DNA from: an uncultured Bacteroidales bacterium
GTDB taxonomy: Bacteria > Bacteroidota > Bacteroidia > Bacteroidales > Paludibacteraceae
Assembly (NCBI GenBank): GCA_937891905.1
Contig: CALATT010000051.1
Location: 1-64,000, forward strand
Direction: 5' to 3'
Length of the DNA stretch: 64,000 bases
Part shown: in pieces, positions 26,189-33,565 of the stretch
Numbering within the stretch: the first letter of the stretch is position 1
How the letters are laid out: every line of letters starts with the position of its first letter
Notes under the pieces: model-generated
What the model was told of the DNA's origin: nothing
Database searches by the model: none
The model's input: the letters and a program-made list of their open reading frames with translations, nothing else
Position numbers and translations under genes: made by a program

Positions 26189-27673
26189 TTACAAAATGCT
26201 CTTTACTGTCTCAAGCATACCTTTTGCTTGGATGTCATTGAGGAATCCCTCTACCATTGCTGTAAGTCCTGGTATTTCATTGAGGTTCTGCTTGCTCTCT
26301 TTCCAAATAATATCTGTTGCTCCGAGCACTCCTTCTGCCACCTTGTGTGTATCATTGGTAGCCCATAATTGCGCGAGCAAGTCCATAATTTCTTGTGCAT
26401 CATTTGGTTGGATTGGTGCTCCATCCTCGCGTACTCCACCTTTGTAGTATGTGATAATAGCAGCCAAACCGAGTACTAATCCCTTAGGCAACTCTCCTTT
26501 GCGCTCGAGGTAGACTTTAAGTCCTGGCAGGTCGCGTGTTTCGAATTTAGGGAATGAGTTAAGCATGATGCTTGTTACAGCATGATCTACATAAGGATTA
26601 TTGAAACGCTCTAACACGCTCTCGCCGTATGCTTTGAGTTCATCTTTTGGAAGATTGAGTGTCTCGAGCAGTTCCTCAAACATCACCTTATTAATATATT
26701 TACCGAGCACTTCGTGGTTGCAAGCATCGCGAACAATATTTACGCCACTAAGGTATGTAACAGGGCTGAGCACAGTGTGAGGGCCATTAAGCAATGTTAC
26801 TTTGCGCTCGTGGTATGGTTTCTCACTCTCTGCGATGAGCACATTGAGTCCGGCTTGGTTAGCTGGGAACTCAGCCTCTAACTCTTCGATAGACATATTC
26901 TCTGGTTTCTCAATTACCCAGAGGTGGAATATTTCTGCTTGTACTACGAGATTATCATTGTATCCTACTTTCTCTTGGATAGCTGCGATGTCCTTTCGTG
27001 GGAATCCAGGAACGATGCGATCCACGAGAGTAGCACATACATAGTTATATTTCTCAAACCACTCTTTGAATCCCTCGTAGTCAGCGCCGAGATCTTCTTT
27101 CCACAATTCAATATATTGACGGATGCAAGCCTTTAAGTGATGTCCATTGAGGAAGATCAACTCGCAAGGCATTAAGATAAGACCTTTCTTTGGATCTCCA
27201 TTAAAAGTTTTATAACGACGATAGAGCAACTGTACCAATTTACCCGGATAGGAGGCTGCTGGTGCGTCTGTGAATTTGCAAGCAGGATCAAAGGTGATGC
27301 CTGCCTCTGTGGTATTAGATATAACAAAACGAATTTCTGGCTGCTCTGCCAACGCCATAAAAGCTGCGTTTTGGCTGTAAGGATTGAGTGCGCGAGAGAT
27401 TACATCAATGCGCTCTAAGGTATTCACTGCTTCACCTTTGAGACGACCTTGTAGATTCACATGATACAAGCAATCCTGACCATTGAGCCATTCTACCATA
27501 CCTCTCTCAATAGGTTGTACAACCACAACAGACCCATTAAAATTGGTCTTTGCGTCCATGTTCCATACGATCCAATCTACGAAAGCGCGAAGGAAGTTTC
27601 CTTCACCAAACTGAATAATTTTCTCTGGCATTACGCTCTTTGGCGCTGTCAGTTTGTTGAGTGCTTTTTTCAT
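26189..27673 (-). CDS. uxaB: Tagaturonate reductase (altronate oxidoreductase)
   Basis: NADH-dependent reduction of tagaturonate to altronate. From the Met at 27673 the product is 494 residues; an upstream Met at 27712 would start close to the predicted transcription start and adds an unlikely N terminus. Family signs are IIQFGEGNFLRAFVDW (polyol/mannitol-dehydrogenase-type Rossmann motif), ISNTTEAGITFD and NGPHTVLSPVTYLSG with the catalytic-type Lys/His surroundings, then DHAVTSIMLNSFPKFETRDLP. First gene of the uxaB-uxaA-comF-nadB-NlpC run, with its own promoter. Normal length. Confidence 0.94.
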   Translation of the reverse strand: MKKALNKLTAPKSVMPEKIIQFGEGNFLRAFVDWIVWNMDAKTNFNGSVVVVQPIERGMVEWLNGQDCLYHVNLQGRLKGEAVNTLERIDVISRALNPYSQNAAFMALAEQPEIRFVISNTTEAGITFDPACKFTDAPAASYPGKLVQLLYRRYKTFNGDPKKGLILMPCELIFLNGHHLKACIRQYIELWKEDLGADYEGFKEWFEKYNYVCATLVDRIVPGFPRKDIAAIQEKVGYNDNLVVQAEIFHLWVIEKPENMSIEELEAEFPANQAGLNVLIAESEKPYHERKVTLLNGPHTVLSPVTYLSGVNIVRDACNHEVLGKYINKVMFEELLETLNLPKDELKAYGESVLERFNNPYVDHAVTSIMLNSFPKFETRDLPGLKVYLERKGELPKGLVLGLAAIITYYKGGVREDGAPIQPNDAQEIMDLLAQLWATNDTHKVAEGVLGATDIIWKESKQNLNEIPGLTAMVEGFLNDIQAKGMLETVKSIL

Positions 27674-27726
27674 AACCTTAAATATATTTAGTGTAAATAA
27701 TTGCTTTCTCACACATTTTCAGTCTG

Positions 27727-27757
27727 CAAAGATAGTATTTTTTTTTCAATCTTGCAA
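27727..27757 (-). promoter_or_regulatory. Promoter of the uxaB operon
   Basis: On the minus strand TTG (27757-27755), a 20-base spacer and TATCTTTG (27734-27727). The start codon at 27673 is about 54 bases from the -7 element. No clear operator for a uronate-responsive repressor was recognised. Confidence 0.75.
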
Positions 27758-27794
27758 TATGTATTTATCATTTTTTGCATAAAAACGCGAATAT

Positions 27795-27825
27795 TTGCAC
27801 ATTTCAAGTTTTTTTTGTACCTTTG
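27795..27825 (+). promoter_or_regulatory. Promoter of ychF
   Basis: TTG (27795-27797), 20 bases, then TACCTTTG (27818-27825). It is divergent from the uxaB promoter, with the two -33 elements about 37 bases apart. The 5' leader to the ATG at 27899 is about 65 bases. Confidence 0.78.
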
Positions 27826-27898
27826 CACACTCTTTCCGCTAATTTTTACTCAAAGTAGATAAGCGGGATATATTATTTTTAAATCAAATACGATCAAA

Positions 27899-29005
27899 AT
27901 GTCTTTACAATGTGGTATCGTAGGATTGCCTAATGTAGGCAAATCTACACTCTTTAATTGCTTGAGCAACGCCAAGGCGCAGTCCGCCAATTTTCCATTT
28001 TGCACTATAGAACCCAATGTGGGTGTTATTACCGTTCCTGATGAGCGTCTCATCAAGTTGGGTGAGTTATGCAATCCCGAGCGTGGCGTTATCCCTACTA
28101 CGGTAGAGATTGTAGATATTGCGGGTTTGGTTAAGGGTGCAAGTAAGGGTGATGGTTTAGGGAATAAGTTCTTAGCCAATATACGCGAGACAGATGCTAT
28201 TATTCATGTGCTTCGTTGTTTTGACGACCCGAATGTGATTCATGTGGACGGTTCGGTTGACCCTTTGCGTGACAAGGAGATCATTGACACAGAGTTACAA
28301 TTAAAGGATTTAGAAACTGTAGAGAGTCGTATTCAAAAGTGCGAGAAAGCAGCCAAGGCTGGTGGCGACAAGCAAGCCAAGTTAGCATTAGAAGTTCTTC
28401 TGCGTTATAGAGAAGCGCTCTCACAGGGGTTGAATGCCCGCACGGTTGAATTAGTTAACAAAGACGAGGAGGCGTGTGCGAAGGACTTTTTCTTACTCAC
28501 CAATAAGCCTGTGATGTATGTGTGCAATGTGGACGAGACTGCTGCTGTAAGTGGTAATGCGTATGTAGAACAAGTACGCGAAGCGGTGAAGAATGAGAAT
28601 GCGCAAGTGATTGTAGTGGCTGCGAAAATTGAGAGTGAGATTGCCGAGTTAGAGACCTACGAAGAGCGTCAAATGTTCCTCGAAGAGATTGGTTTGCAAG
28701 AGTCTGGCGTCAATCGTCTCATCAAAGCTGCGTATGCGCTATTAGAACTCCGCACATTCCTTACTGCAGGTAGCGATGAGGTGCGTGCCTGGACTTTCAA
28801 AGCAGGTTACAAGGCACCACAATGTGCTGGTGTCATCCACTCTGATTTTGAGAAAGGATTCATTCGTGCAGAGGTTATTAAATACGAAGATTTCATAGCC
28901 TTGGGCGGTGAGTCACAATGCCGTGCAGCTGGCAAATTATCCACAGAAGGGAAAGAATACCTTGTACAAGACGGAGATATTATGCATTTCCTCTTTAATG
29001 TGTAG
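27899..29005 (+). CDS. ychF: YchF/Obg-like ATPase (OLA1 family)
   Basis: A 368-residue P-loop protein of the universally conserved YchF group, which prefers ATP and binds ribosomes and is linked to stress and translation control. The P-loop GLPNVGKST is at about 9-17, the switch region DIAGLVKGASKGDGLG at about 76-91, and there is a central coiled-coil-like helical segment. The C-terminal TGS domain ends ...YLVQDGDIMHFLFNV. Normal length. It has its own promoter and is followed by 7-bp-period repeats and an antiporter gene 43 bases downstream. Confidence 0.96.
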   Translation: MSLQCGIVGLPNVGKSTLFNCLSNAKAQSANFPFCTIEPNVGVITVPDERLIKLGELCNPERGVIPTTVEIVDIAGLVKGASKGDGLGNKFLANIRETDAIIHVLRCFDDPNVIHVDGSVDPLRDKEIIDTELQLKDLETVESRIQKCEKAAKAGGDKQAKLALEVLLRYREALSQGLNARTVELVNKDEEACAKDFFLLTNKPVMYVCNVDETAAVSGNAYVEQVREAVKNENAQVIVVAAKIESEIAELETYEERQMFLEEIGLQESGVNRLIKAAYALLELRTFLTAGSDEVRAWTFKAGYKAPQCAGVIHSDFEKGFIRAEVIKYEDFIALGGESQCRAAGKLSTEGKEYLVQDGDIMHFLFNV

Positions 29006-29039
29006 AGTTGAAAGTCAAGAGTCAAGAGTCAAGAATAAG
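29005..29039. repeat. 7-bp-period imperfect tandem repeat behind ychF
   Basis: Five heptads in a row: GAGTTGA, AAGTCAA, GAGTCAA, GAGTCAA, GAATAAG, beginning at the last base of the ychF stop codon and filling most of the 43-base gap before the antiporter gene. The same 7-base rhythm is seen behind other genes in this window. Confidence 0.7.
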
Positions 29040-29048
29040 GATTAGGTT

Positions 29049-30023
29049 ATGACAGAGCACATTTTATCTCTCACTCCTTGGATGGGTGTGGTACTAATTA
29101 TCATTGGTTGTATAGCGCTTATTAAGGGTGCTGACTGGTTGGTAGAGGGAGCTTCGTCAATTGCCAAGCGCTTCGGTATCAGCGATTTGGTTATTGGATT
29201 GACAGTTGTAGCATTAGGTACTTCGATGCCCGAGTTTGTGGTGAATATGGTTTCCGTAGCTAATGGCGCCACCGAACTTGCCATTACCAATGTGTTAGGT
29301 TCAAACATCATCAATATATTCATCATTCTGGGCTTGTCTGCTATTGTGTATCCTATTGCGTCGAAAAAGCGTTCTCGCCAGTTTGACATTCCTTTTTCCA
29401 TCTTAGCCGCCATTCTAGTACTTGTTGCCGTCCTTATTAATGGCGATGGTATACATCGTAGGGATGGTATAATAATGCTCTGCTTCTTCCTCTATTTCCT
29501 ATATAATGCTTTCAAGAGTACCAAAAATCCTAATATAGTTCAAGAAGAGACAATAGTGGCACAACCACAACCCGTATGGAAAGCGCTCTTGGCTATTATA
29601 GGCGGCTTATTAGGTTTGATTATCGGCGGAGAACTCATTGTGAAAAGTGCTGTGGATATTGCCACTCGTTTGGGTGTATCGGAGGCTATTATTGGCTTGA
29701 CAGTTGTGGCATTAGGTACTTCATTACCAGAGTTGGCCACTTCTGTTATTGCAGCAATGAAGAAGAACGCGGATATCGCGTTGGGTAATGTGATTGGAAG
29801 TAATATATTTAATATCTTCTTTATTTTAGGAACGAGTGCTACCATCAAACCATTACCTGCTTATCAGGGTTTGGTTCTTGACGCTTGCATGGCGGCATTA
29901 GGTAGCGTGTTAGTGTTGATTTTCATCTTCACAAACAAGGAACGAAAAATATCCCGTTGGGGTGGTGCTATATTAGTCATGTGCTATGCAACCTATCTGA
30001 CTTATCGTATTCTAACTCTTTAA
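29049..30023 (+). CDS. Calcium/sodium:cation antiporter, CaCA superfamily (YrbG-like)
   Basis: A 324-residue inner-membrane protein with about ten hydrophobic segments in two homologous halves. Each half carries the alpha-repeat of the family: GLTVVALGTSMPEFVVN (about 54-70) and GLTVVALGTSLPELATS (about 217-233), where the acidic residue after Pro is the ion-binding position. Each is followed by a NVLGSNIINI/NVIGSNIFNI block. Such proteins exchange Ca2+ for Na+, K+ or H+. Direction and ion are not decided by the sequence. It is preceded by ychF and followed by a strong terminator. Confidence 0.93.
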   Translation: MTEHILSLTPWMGVVLIIIGCIALIKGADWLVEGASSIAKRFGISDLVIGLTVVALGTSMPEFVVNMVSVANGATELAITNVLGSNIINIFIILGLSAIVYPIASKKRSRQFDIPFSILAAILVLVAVLINGDGIHRRDGIIMLCFFLYFLYNAFKSTKNPNIVQEETIVAQPQPVWKALLAIIGGLLGLIIGGELIVKSAVDIATRLGVSEAIIGLTVVALGTSLPELATSVIAAMKKNADIALGNVIGSNIFNIFFILGTSATIKPLPAYQGLVLDACMAALGSVLVLIFIFTNKERKISRWGGAILVMCYATYLTYRILTL

Positions 30024-30038
30024 GCATTGTGTTATCTA

Positions 30039-30071
30039 AACCGCGGTTTTATTAAAATCGCGGTTTTTTTT
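30039..30071 (+). terminator. Intrinsic terminator after the antiporter gene
   Basis: Twelve paired positions (AACCGCGGTTTT with AAAATCGCGGTT, one G-T), a three-base loop and eight T residues, starting 16 bases after the stop codon. Confidence 0.88.
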
Positions 30072-30116
30072 GTATAAATATCAGCAAAACTGATAAGAGG
30101 GCATATAAAAAAGCAG

Positions 30117-30124
30117 TACCTTTG
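30117..30124 (+). promoter_or_regulatory. -7 element upstream of the PH-like/XRE pair
   Basis: TACCTTTG, 32 bases before the ATG at 30156. No TTG is found 20 bases upstream, so the -33 half is missing or degenerate, unlike most promoters in this window. Confidence 0.55.
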
Positions 30125-30155
30125 CACCGTAAAACAACCAAAAACTTTCAAAACA

Positions 30156-30692
30156 ATGAAAACTATCTATGAATGTTCACGCAGTAAGGCTATGAATTAC
30201 CTTACCATCGCAGGATTTGTTATTATTATCGCATGTATCGCTTACACCTTGTACATGACGATTAATCAATACATGCCTGTTTGGGAAGGTGTGCTTGTAA
30301 TCCTCATTCTTGTAGGTGCGCTCTTTGCGCCTTTCCTCTCTTATCCCCAGTATATTATCGTAACAGATGATGGTATTGGTATTCACACGCTCGCGCACAC
30401 GCGCTTAATTCCTTATTCTAATATAGAAACGATTGAGCGTTTAGACAAAACATTTATGTCTATGAGTACTATCCGTCTCTTTGGTATCAGCGGTATGTTA
30501 GGTAATATCGGTTGGTTTAAAAATAGCCAGATTGGTATTTTCCGCGCATATATAACTGATACAGAGAAAGCTTTTCTCATTCGTCTCAAAGAGGGCAAGC
30601 CCATTGTTATCAGCGTGAGCGAACCTGACGAATTCATGCCTTTTTATCTCAAAGGCGGTAATCATGTGTATTCTGCAAAAAGTAGGGAGTAG
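30156..30692 (+). CDS. Membrane protein with bacterial PH-like domain
   Basis: A 178-residue protein with two N-terminal membrane spans (about 15-37 and 45-65), then a soluble beta-rich domain with YIIVTDDGIGIHT, IPYSNIETIERL, the Gly-rich FGISGMLGNIGWF and a closing PIVISVSEPDEFMPF. This is the pattern of the bacterial PH-like proteins common in Bacteroidota, of unknown role and probably membrane-associated. The next gene, an XRE-type regulator, starts one base after the stop, so the pair is probably an operon. No catalytic motif seen. Confidence 0.7.
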   Translation: MKTIYECSRSKAMNYLTIAGFVIIIACIAYTLYMTINQYMPVWEGVLVILILVGALFAPFLSYPQYIIVTDDGIGIHTLAHTRLIPYSNIETIERLDKTFMSMSTIRLFGISGMLGNIGWFKNSQIGIFRAYITDTEKAFLIRLKEGKPIVISVSEPDEFMPFYLKGGNHVYSAKSRE

Positions 30693-30693
30693 T

Positions 30694-31050
30694 ATGGACC
30701 TTTTATATCGTTTTTCAACGGCGCTCTTACAAGCGCGTCAGCGCAAGGATGCCACGCAAGAACAAGTAGCGTGGGCAATTGGCGTATCACACGCCACATA
30801 TAACGCATGGGAATGTGGACACCGTTTATGTCCGTACAAACATATTATTGCGCTCATTGATTATTTTGACGACGAGTTATTCACTCGTTGCATGCTGCGT
30901 ATCCTACTCACCCTTCAGCACAATATGGCTAACCACAAGAAGAAGTCCAAAGCCGAATTGACTTCGTATTACTTAAAAATCATTGGATTATTAGCCGACG
31001 AATGTGCTGCATGGTTGAGAGAACAAGAAGATCTCTCAGATATGCGTTAG
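30694..31050 (+). CDS. XRE-type helix-turn-helix protein
   Basis: Taken from the ATG at 30694 (one base after the upstream stop), 118 residues; a longer reading from 30664 would overlap the PH-like gene. Residues about 1-65 form a five-helix XRE/lambda-Cro-like DNA-binding domain (ATQEQVAWAIGVSHATYNAWECGHRLCP, helix-turn-helix at about 22-42). The C-terminal part is helical and basic, then acidic, with no known effector domain. Its stop codon overlaps the stop codon of the convergent transporter gene. The target is unknown; control of the preceding gene is a reasonable guess. Confidence 0.75.
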   Translation: MDLLYRFSTALLQARQRKDATQEQVAWAIGVSHATYNAWECGHRLCPYKHIIALIDYFDDELFTRCMLRILLTLQHNMANHKKKSKAELTSYYLKIIGLLADECAAWLREQEDLSDMR

Positions 31051-31607
31051 GTATAAATAAAGTAGCCCGCTATTCCTGCAACGACGATGAGTACGATTGG
31101 ATGACTCAAGAAAGAAGTGAGTTGGTTGTTTTTGGACATTAGTGAGCAGAGAGCAACGAATGCAAAGATTATCCAACTGATTGAATCGATGAATGTAGTG
31201 GGCCGCATGAGTAATAGCGCCGCAGCAGCGATGAGGCCTATTACTGTGAAACGCAGCATGCGTAGTGTCTGCGTCCAATAAGGATTATTCTGAAAACGCG
31301 TATTGAGCCATAGATAAAGCCGGCAAATAGAGAGCATGATGATTAAACTAGGCAGGACGACCGCAAAAGTGGCGAGTATGCTGCCCCATATTGTACCTGT
31401 AGCTGTATATCCTACATAAGTGGCACAATTTATTCCAATTGGTCCTGGTGTTACTTGACTGACGGCCACTATATCCACAAATTCCTGATTAGTCATCCAC
31501 GCATGTGTTTCCACCTCAATCTGTATTAGACTGAGAATAGCCAATCCTCCCCCGAACCCAAAGAGTCCGATTTTGAAGAAACTCAAGAATAACTGTAGAT
31601 AGAGCAT
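31047..31607 (-). CDS. Chromate transporter family protein, half-size (CHR subunit)
   Basis: A 186-residue membrane protein of the CHR family with about six spans. The signature FGFGGGLAILSLIQIE near the N terminus and the block VSQVTPGPIGINCATYVGY are diagnostic. Half-size CHR proteins come as adjacent pairs that form a heterodimer; the partner lies 15 bases upstream. The family exports chromate or related anions, but in gut anaerobes the natural substrate is not established. Its stop overlaps the stop of the XRE gene tail to tail. Confidence 0.9.
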   Translation of the reverse strand: MLYLQLFLSFFKIGLFGFGGGLAILSLIQIEVETHAWMTNQEFVDIVAVSQVTPGPIGINCATYVGYTATGTIWGSILATFAVVLPSLIIMLSICRLYLWLNTRFQNNPYWTQTLRMLRFTVIGLIAAAALLLMRPTTFIDSISWIIFAFVALCSLMSKNNQLTSFLSHPIVLIVVAGIAGYFIYT

Positions 31608-31620
31608 TGGGGAATTTGAA

Positions 31621-31655
31621 TTTTAGATTTTAGAATTTAGATTGCAGATTTTAGA
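31621..31655. repeat. 7-bp-period tandem repeat at the chromate-transporter junction
   Basis: Five heptads TTTTAGA, TTTTAGA, ATTTAGA, TTGCAGA, TTTTAGA. They encode the last residues (KSKICNLNSKI) of the upstream CHR subunit and run into the 15-base gap, so the reading frame has apparently grown into, or ended within, the repeat. Confidence 0.75.
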
Positions 31656-32219
31656 TTTAATCCGCAGCACGATTAGGGTTAGGATAATAGTAGCGAGTAT
31701 CACCCAAACAGGATTTACGCCCACAAGCCATATTAATAGCGCTGCCACAAGTGATACTAGTAGGAGCCAAGCATTATTTATTGTTTGTGGCTCGCTATTT
31801 TTCGCTGCTTTCTTGCTTACGATTTCCCTCTTTGCCATTCCCACCAAAGGTGCTACTATGAGTGCTACTACGGCAGGTCGTATACCTTTGAAGACAGCCT
31901 CGACTGCAGGATAATTCTTCCACTCGCTAAAAATCATTGCGATAGTTAGAATGATGACGAATGACGGCAGTACGGCTCCCAGTACAGCTCCTAATACTCC
32001 CTTCCAGCCGCCACATCGCCAACCGATAAAGATGGCTGAGTTGACTGCTATAAGCCCCGGCGCTGCTTGTGCGAGTGCAATCATATTAACAAACTCTTCT
32101 TCACTTATCCAATGCTTTCGCTCCACTATTTCGCGTTGGATGAGTGGCAACATAGCATATCCTCCACCGAGTGTGAATGTGCCTATTTTGAGATATGTTA
32201 GGAATAGTTGTAGGAACAC
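31623..32219 (-). CDS. Chromate transporter family protein, half-size (CHR subunit)
   Basis: A 198-residue partner of the preceding CHR half. The N terminus has TFTLGGGYAMLPLIQREIVE, and the second block is ALAQAAPGLIAVNSAIFIGWRCGG; the pattern Pro-Gly-(Pro/Leu)-Ile matches the family. About six membrane spans. The C-terminal dozen residues are encoded by 7-bp repeats and are unlikely to matter for transport. It starts exactly after the udk stop codon (adjacent, no gap), so udk and the two transporter halves form one transcript. Confidence 0.9.
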   Translation of the reverse strand: MFLQLFLTYLKIGTFTLGGGYAMLPLIQREIVERKHWISEEEFVNMIALAQAAPGLIAVNSAIFIGWRCGGWKGVLGAVLGAVLPSFVIILTIAMIFSEWKNYPAVEAVFKGIRPAVVALIVAPLVGMAKREIVSKKAAKNSEPQTINNAWLLLVSLVAALLIWLVGVNPVWVILATIILTLIVLRIKSKICNLNSKI

Positions 32220-32834
32220 TTATTTGTCGTTCAACTGTTGTTTTACGAACTTAGCAAGCATATTGATGGCCGCGTTGTTGTGTCCTCCTTGCGGCACAAT
32301 GAGATCTGCGTATCTTTTGCACGGTTCTATAAACTGCTCATGCATAGGTTTGAGTACTCGTTGGTAGCGTTCGATGACTGCTTCAGCAGTTCTACCGCGT
32401 TCGAGAACATCTCTTTTCATAACACGCGTGAGTCTATCATCTGCGTCTGCATCGACGAATATTTTGAGGTCCATCTGCTGCCGCATGGTTGGTTCGCTCA
32501 GAGCCATAATACCCTCGACGATAATCACCTCTTTGGGTTCTATATGTATCGTTTCTTCCTGACGCGTACAAGTGAGATAGGAATAGATTGGTTGTTCAAC
32601 GGCTTGTCCTTGTTTGAGCATTTCAATATGCTTTGCAAGCAAAGGCCAATCAAAAGCATTGGGATGGTCAAAATTGATGTTTTGGCGTTCCTCTACAGGT
32701 ACGCTACTACTGTCTTTGTAATAGGAGTCTTGTGGAATGACTACGACTTCGCCTTTAGGCAATCGTTCGATAAGTTTTTTGACTACCGTTGTTTTTCCCG
32801 AGCCGGTACCGCCCGCAATGCCGATAATAAACAT
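32220..32834 (-). CDS. udk: Uridine kinase
   Basis: A 204-residue phosphoribulokinase/uridine-kinase fold enzyme that phosphorylates uridine and cytidine in pyrimidine salvage. P-loop GGTGSGKTT at about 8-16; substrate block NFDHPNAFDW at about 53-62; YSYLTCTRQ and EGIMAL follow in the expected order, with DADADDRLTRVMKRD near the lid. Normal length. It has a well-formed promoter upstream and is translationally adjacent to the chromate-type transporter genes. Confidence 0.95.
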   Translation of the reverse strand: MFIIGIAGGTGSGKTTVVKKLIERLPKGEVVVIPQDSYYKDSSSVPVEERQNINFDHPNAFDWPLLAKHIEMLKQGQAVEQPIYSYLTCTRQEETIHIEPKEVIIVEGIMALSEPTMRQQMDLKIFVDADADDRLTRVMKRDVLERGRTAEAVIERYQRVLKPMHEQFIEPCKRYADLIVPQGGHNNAAINMLAKFVKQQLNDK

Positions 32835-32861
32835 GGTAAAAAAGTTATTTTATTTCGGGTG

Positions 32862-32892
32862 CAAAGGTAATAAAAATATTGCACATATGCAA
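32862..32892 (-). promoter_or_regulatory. Promoter of udk
   Basis: Minus strand: TTG (32892-32890), 20 bases, TACCTTTG (32869-32862). The -33 element is part of a dyad TTGCATATGTGCAA (32892-32879) also found at the metK, rsfS and CofE-like promoters. Confidence 0.8.
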
Positions 32893-32953
32893 GCGAAGAG
32901 TATTCATAGGCGAGATTTTATGCCATAAATTTGCATATTTAGGATTTTTTTCG

Positions 32954-32996
32954 AAAAAAGGGTGCTCTAGTTGTATTCAGCAACTATTGAGCACCC
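32954..32996 (-). terminator. Intrinsic terminator of hpf
   Basis: On the minus strand GGGTGCTC pairs with GAGCACCC and an inner TAGTTG pairs with CAACTA, followed by TTTTTTCG. It lies 43 bases after the hpf stop and protects the udk promoter from read-through. Confidence 0.85.
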
Positions 32997-33038
32997 TTCT
33001 GGATTCCTAAAAAAACCGCGGTAATGAAGTAATTTCAT

Positions 33039-33314
33039 CTATCCATTCTTGCGTTTTTCCAATTGTGTTTCTAACGCACTTATGCATGCGTCTATTCCTT
33101 CCTCAAAAGAATCAGATATTTTCTCTGCAAATAGTCCTCCAATACGGATTTTTGTTTCTTTGTTGAGATTTGTTTGTGGTTTTACAACAGACATTCGAAT
33201 CTCTACTTTGTCATCCTCTTTAAGTTGTCTTGCAAAACGATTCATTTTCTTCTCGATAAAGTCTTCAAGTTTCTTAGCCATCTCGAAGTTTACAGCATTG
33301 ATTGAAATTGTCAT
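33039..33314 (-). CDS. hpf: Ribosome hibernation-promoting factor, short form (HPF/RaiA)
   Basis: A 91-residue protein of the HPF/YfiA family: N-terminal beta strand TISINAVNFEMAKKLEDFIEKKM, a basic and acidic middle and VRMSV-like strand EIRMSVVKPQ, then helix FEEGIDACISALETQLEK. It binds the 30S A/P-site region and inactivates ribosomes in slow growth. The short form lacks the C-terminal dimerisation domain. It has its own promoter and terminator, as a single-gene unit. Confidence 0.92.
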   Translation of the reverse strand: MTISINAVNFEMAKKLEDFIEKKMNRFARQLKEDDKVEIRMSVVKPQTNLNKETKIRIGGLFAEKISDSFEEGIDACISALETQLEKRKNG

Positions 33315-33379
33315 AATGGATTACATTTAAAGGTTAATACTGTGTTTTATTCATGATAAACATGTGTTGTTTTTCATTG

Positions 33380-33410
33380 CAAAGATAGCAAATTTATTCA
33401 GGCCACACAA
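33380..33410 (-). promoter_or_regulatory. Promoter of hpf
   Basis: Minus strand: TTG (33410-33408), 20 bases, TATCTTTG (33387-33380). The leader to the ATG at 33314 is about 60 bases. Confidence 0.78.
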
Positions 33411-33489
33411 ATAAATATACAAAAATTATGCTAAAAGGGGTTTAAAATATGCAAAAAACAAAAAAAATAAAGAAAAATTATACTGCCTC

Positions 33490-33520
33490 TTGCGAGAGTC
33501 AAAAAAAATTTATACCTTTG
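33490..33520 (+). promoter_or_regulatory. Promoter of the CE8 pectin methylesterase gene
   Basis: TTG (33490-33492), 20 bases, TACCTTTG (33513-33520). Because transcription should start near 33527, the in-frame upstream Met at 33449 cannot be the start; the ATG at 33566 is. Confidence 0.8.
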
Positions 33521-33565
33521 CGCCATAATGTGTTTATCTTTTACTCACCCAAAATTTTAGTATTT

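Noticed and set aside
33449..33565. Upstream extension of the CE8 esterase gene
   Set aside because: The promoter at 33490-33520 lies inside it, and the real signal peptide begins at 33566.
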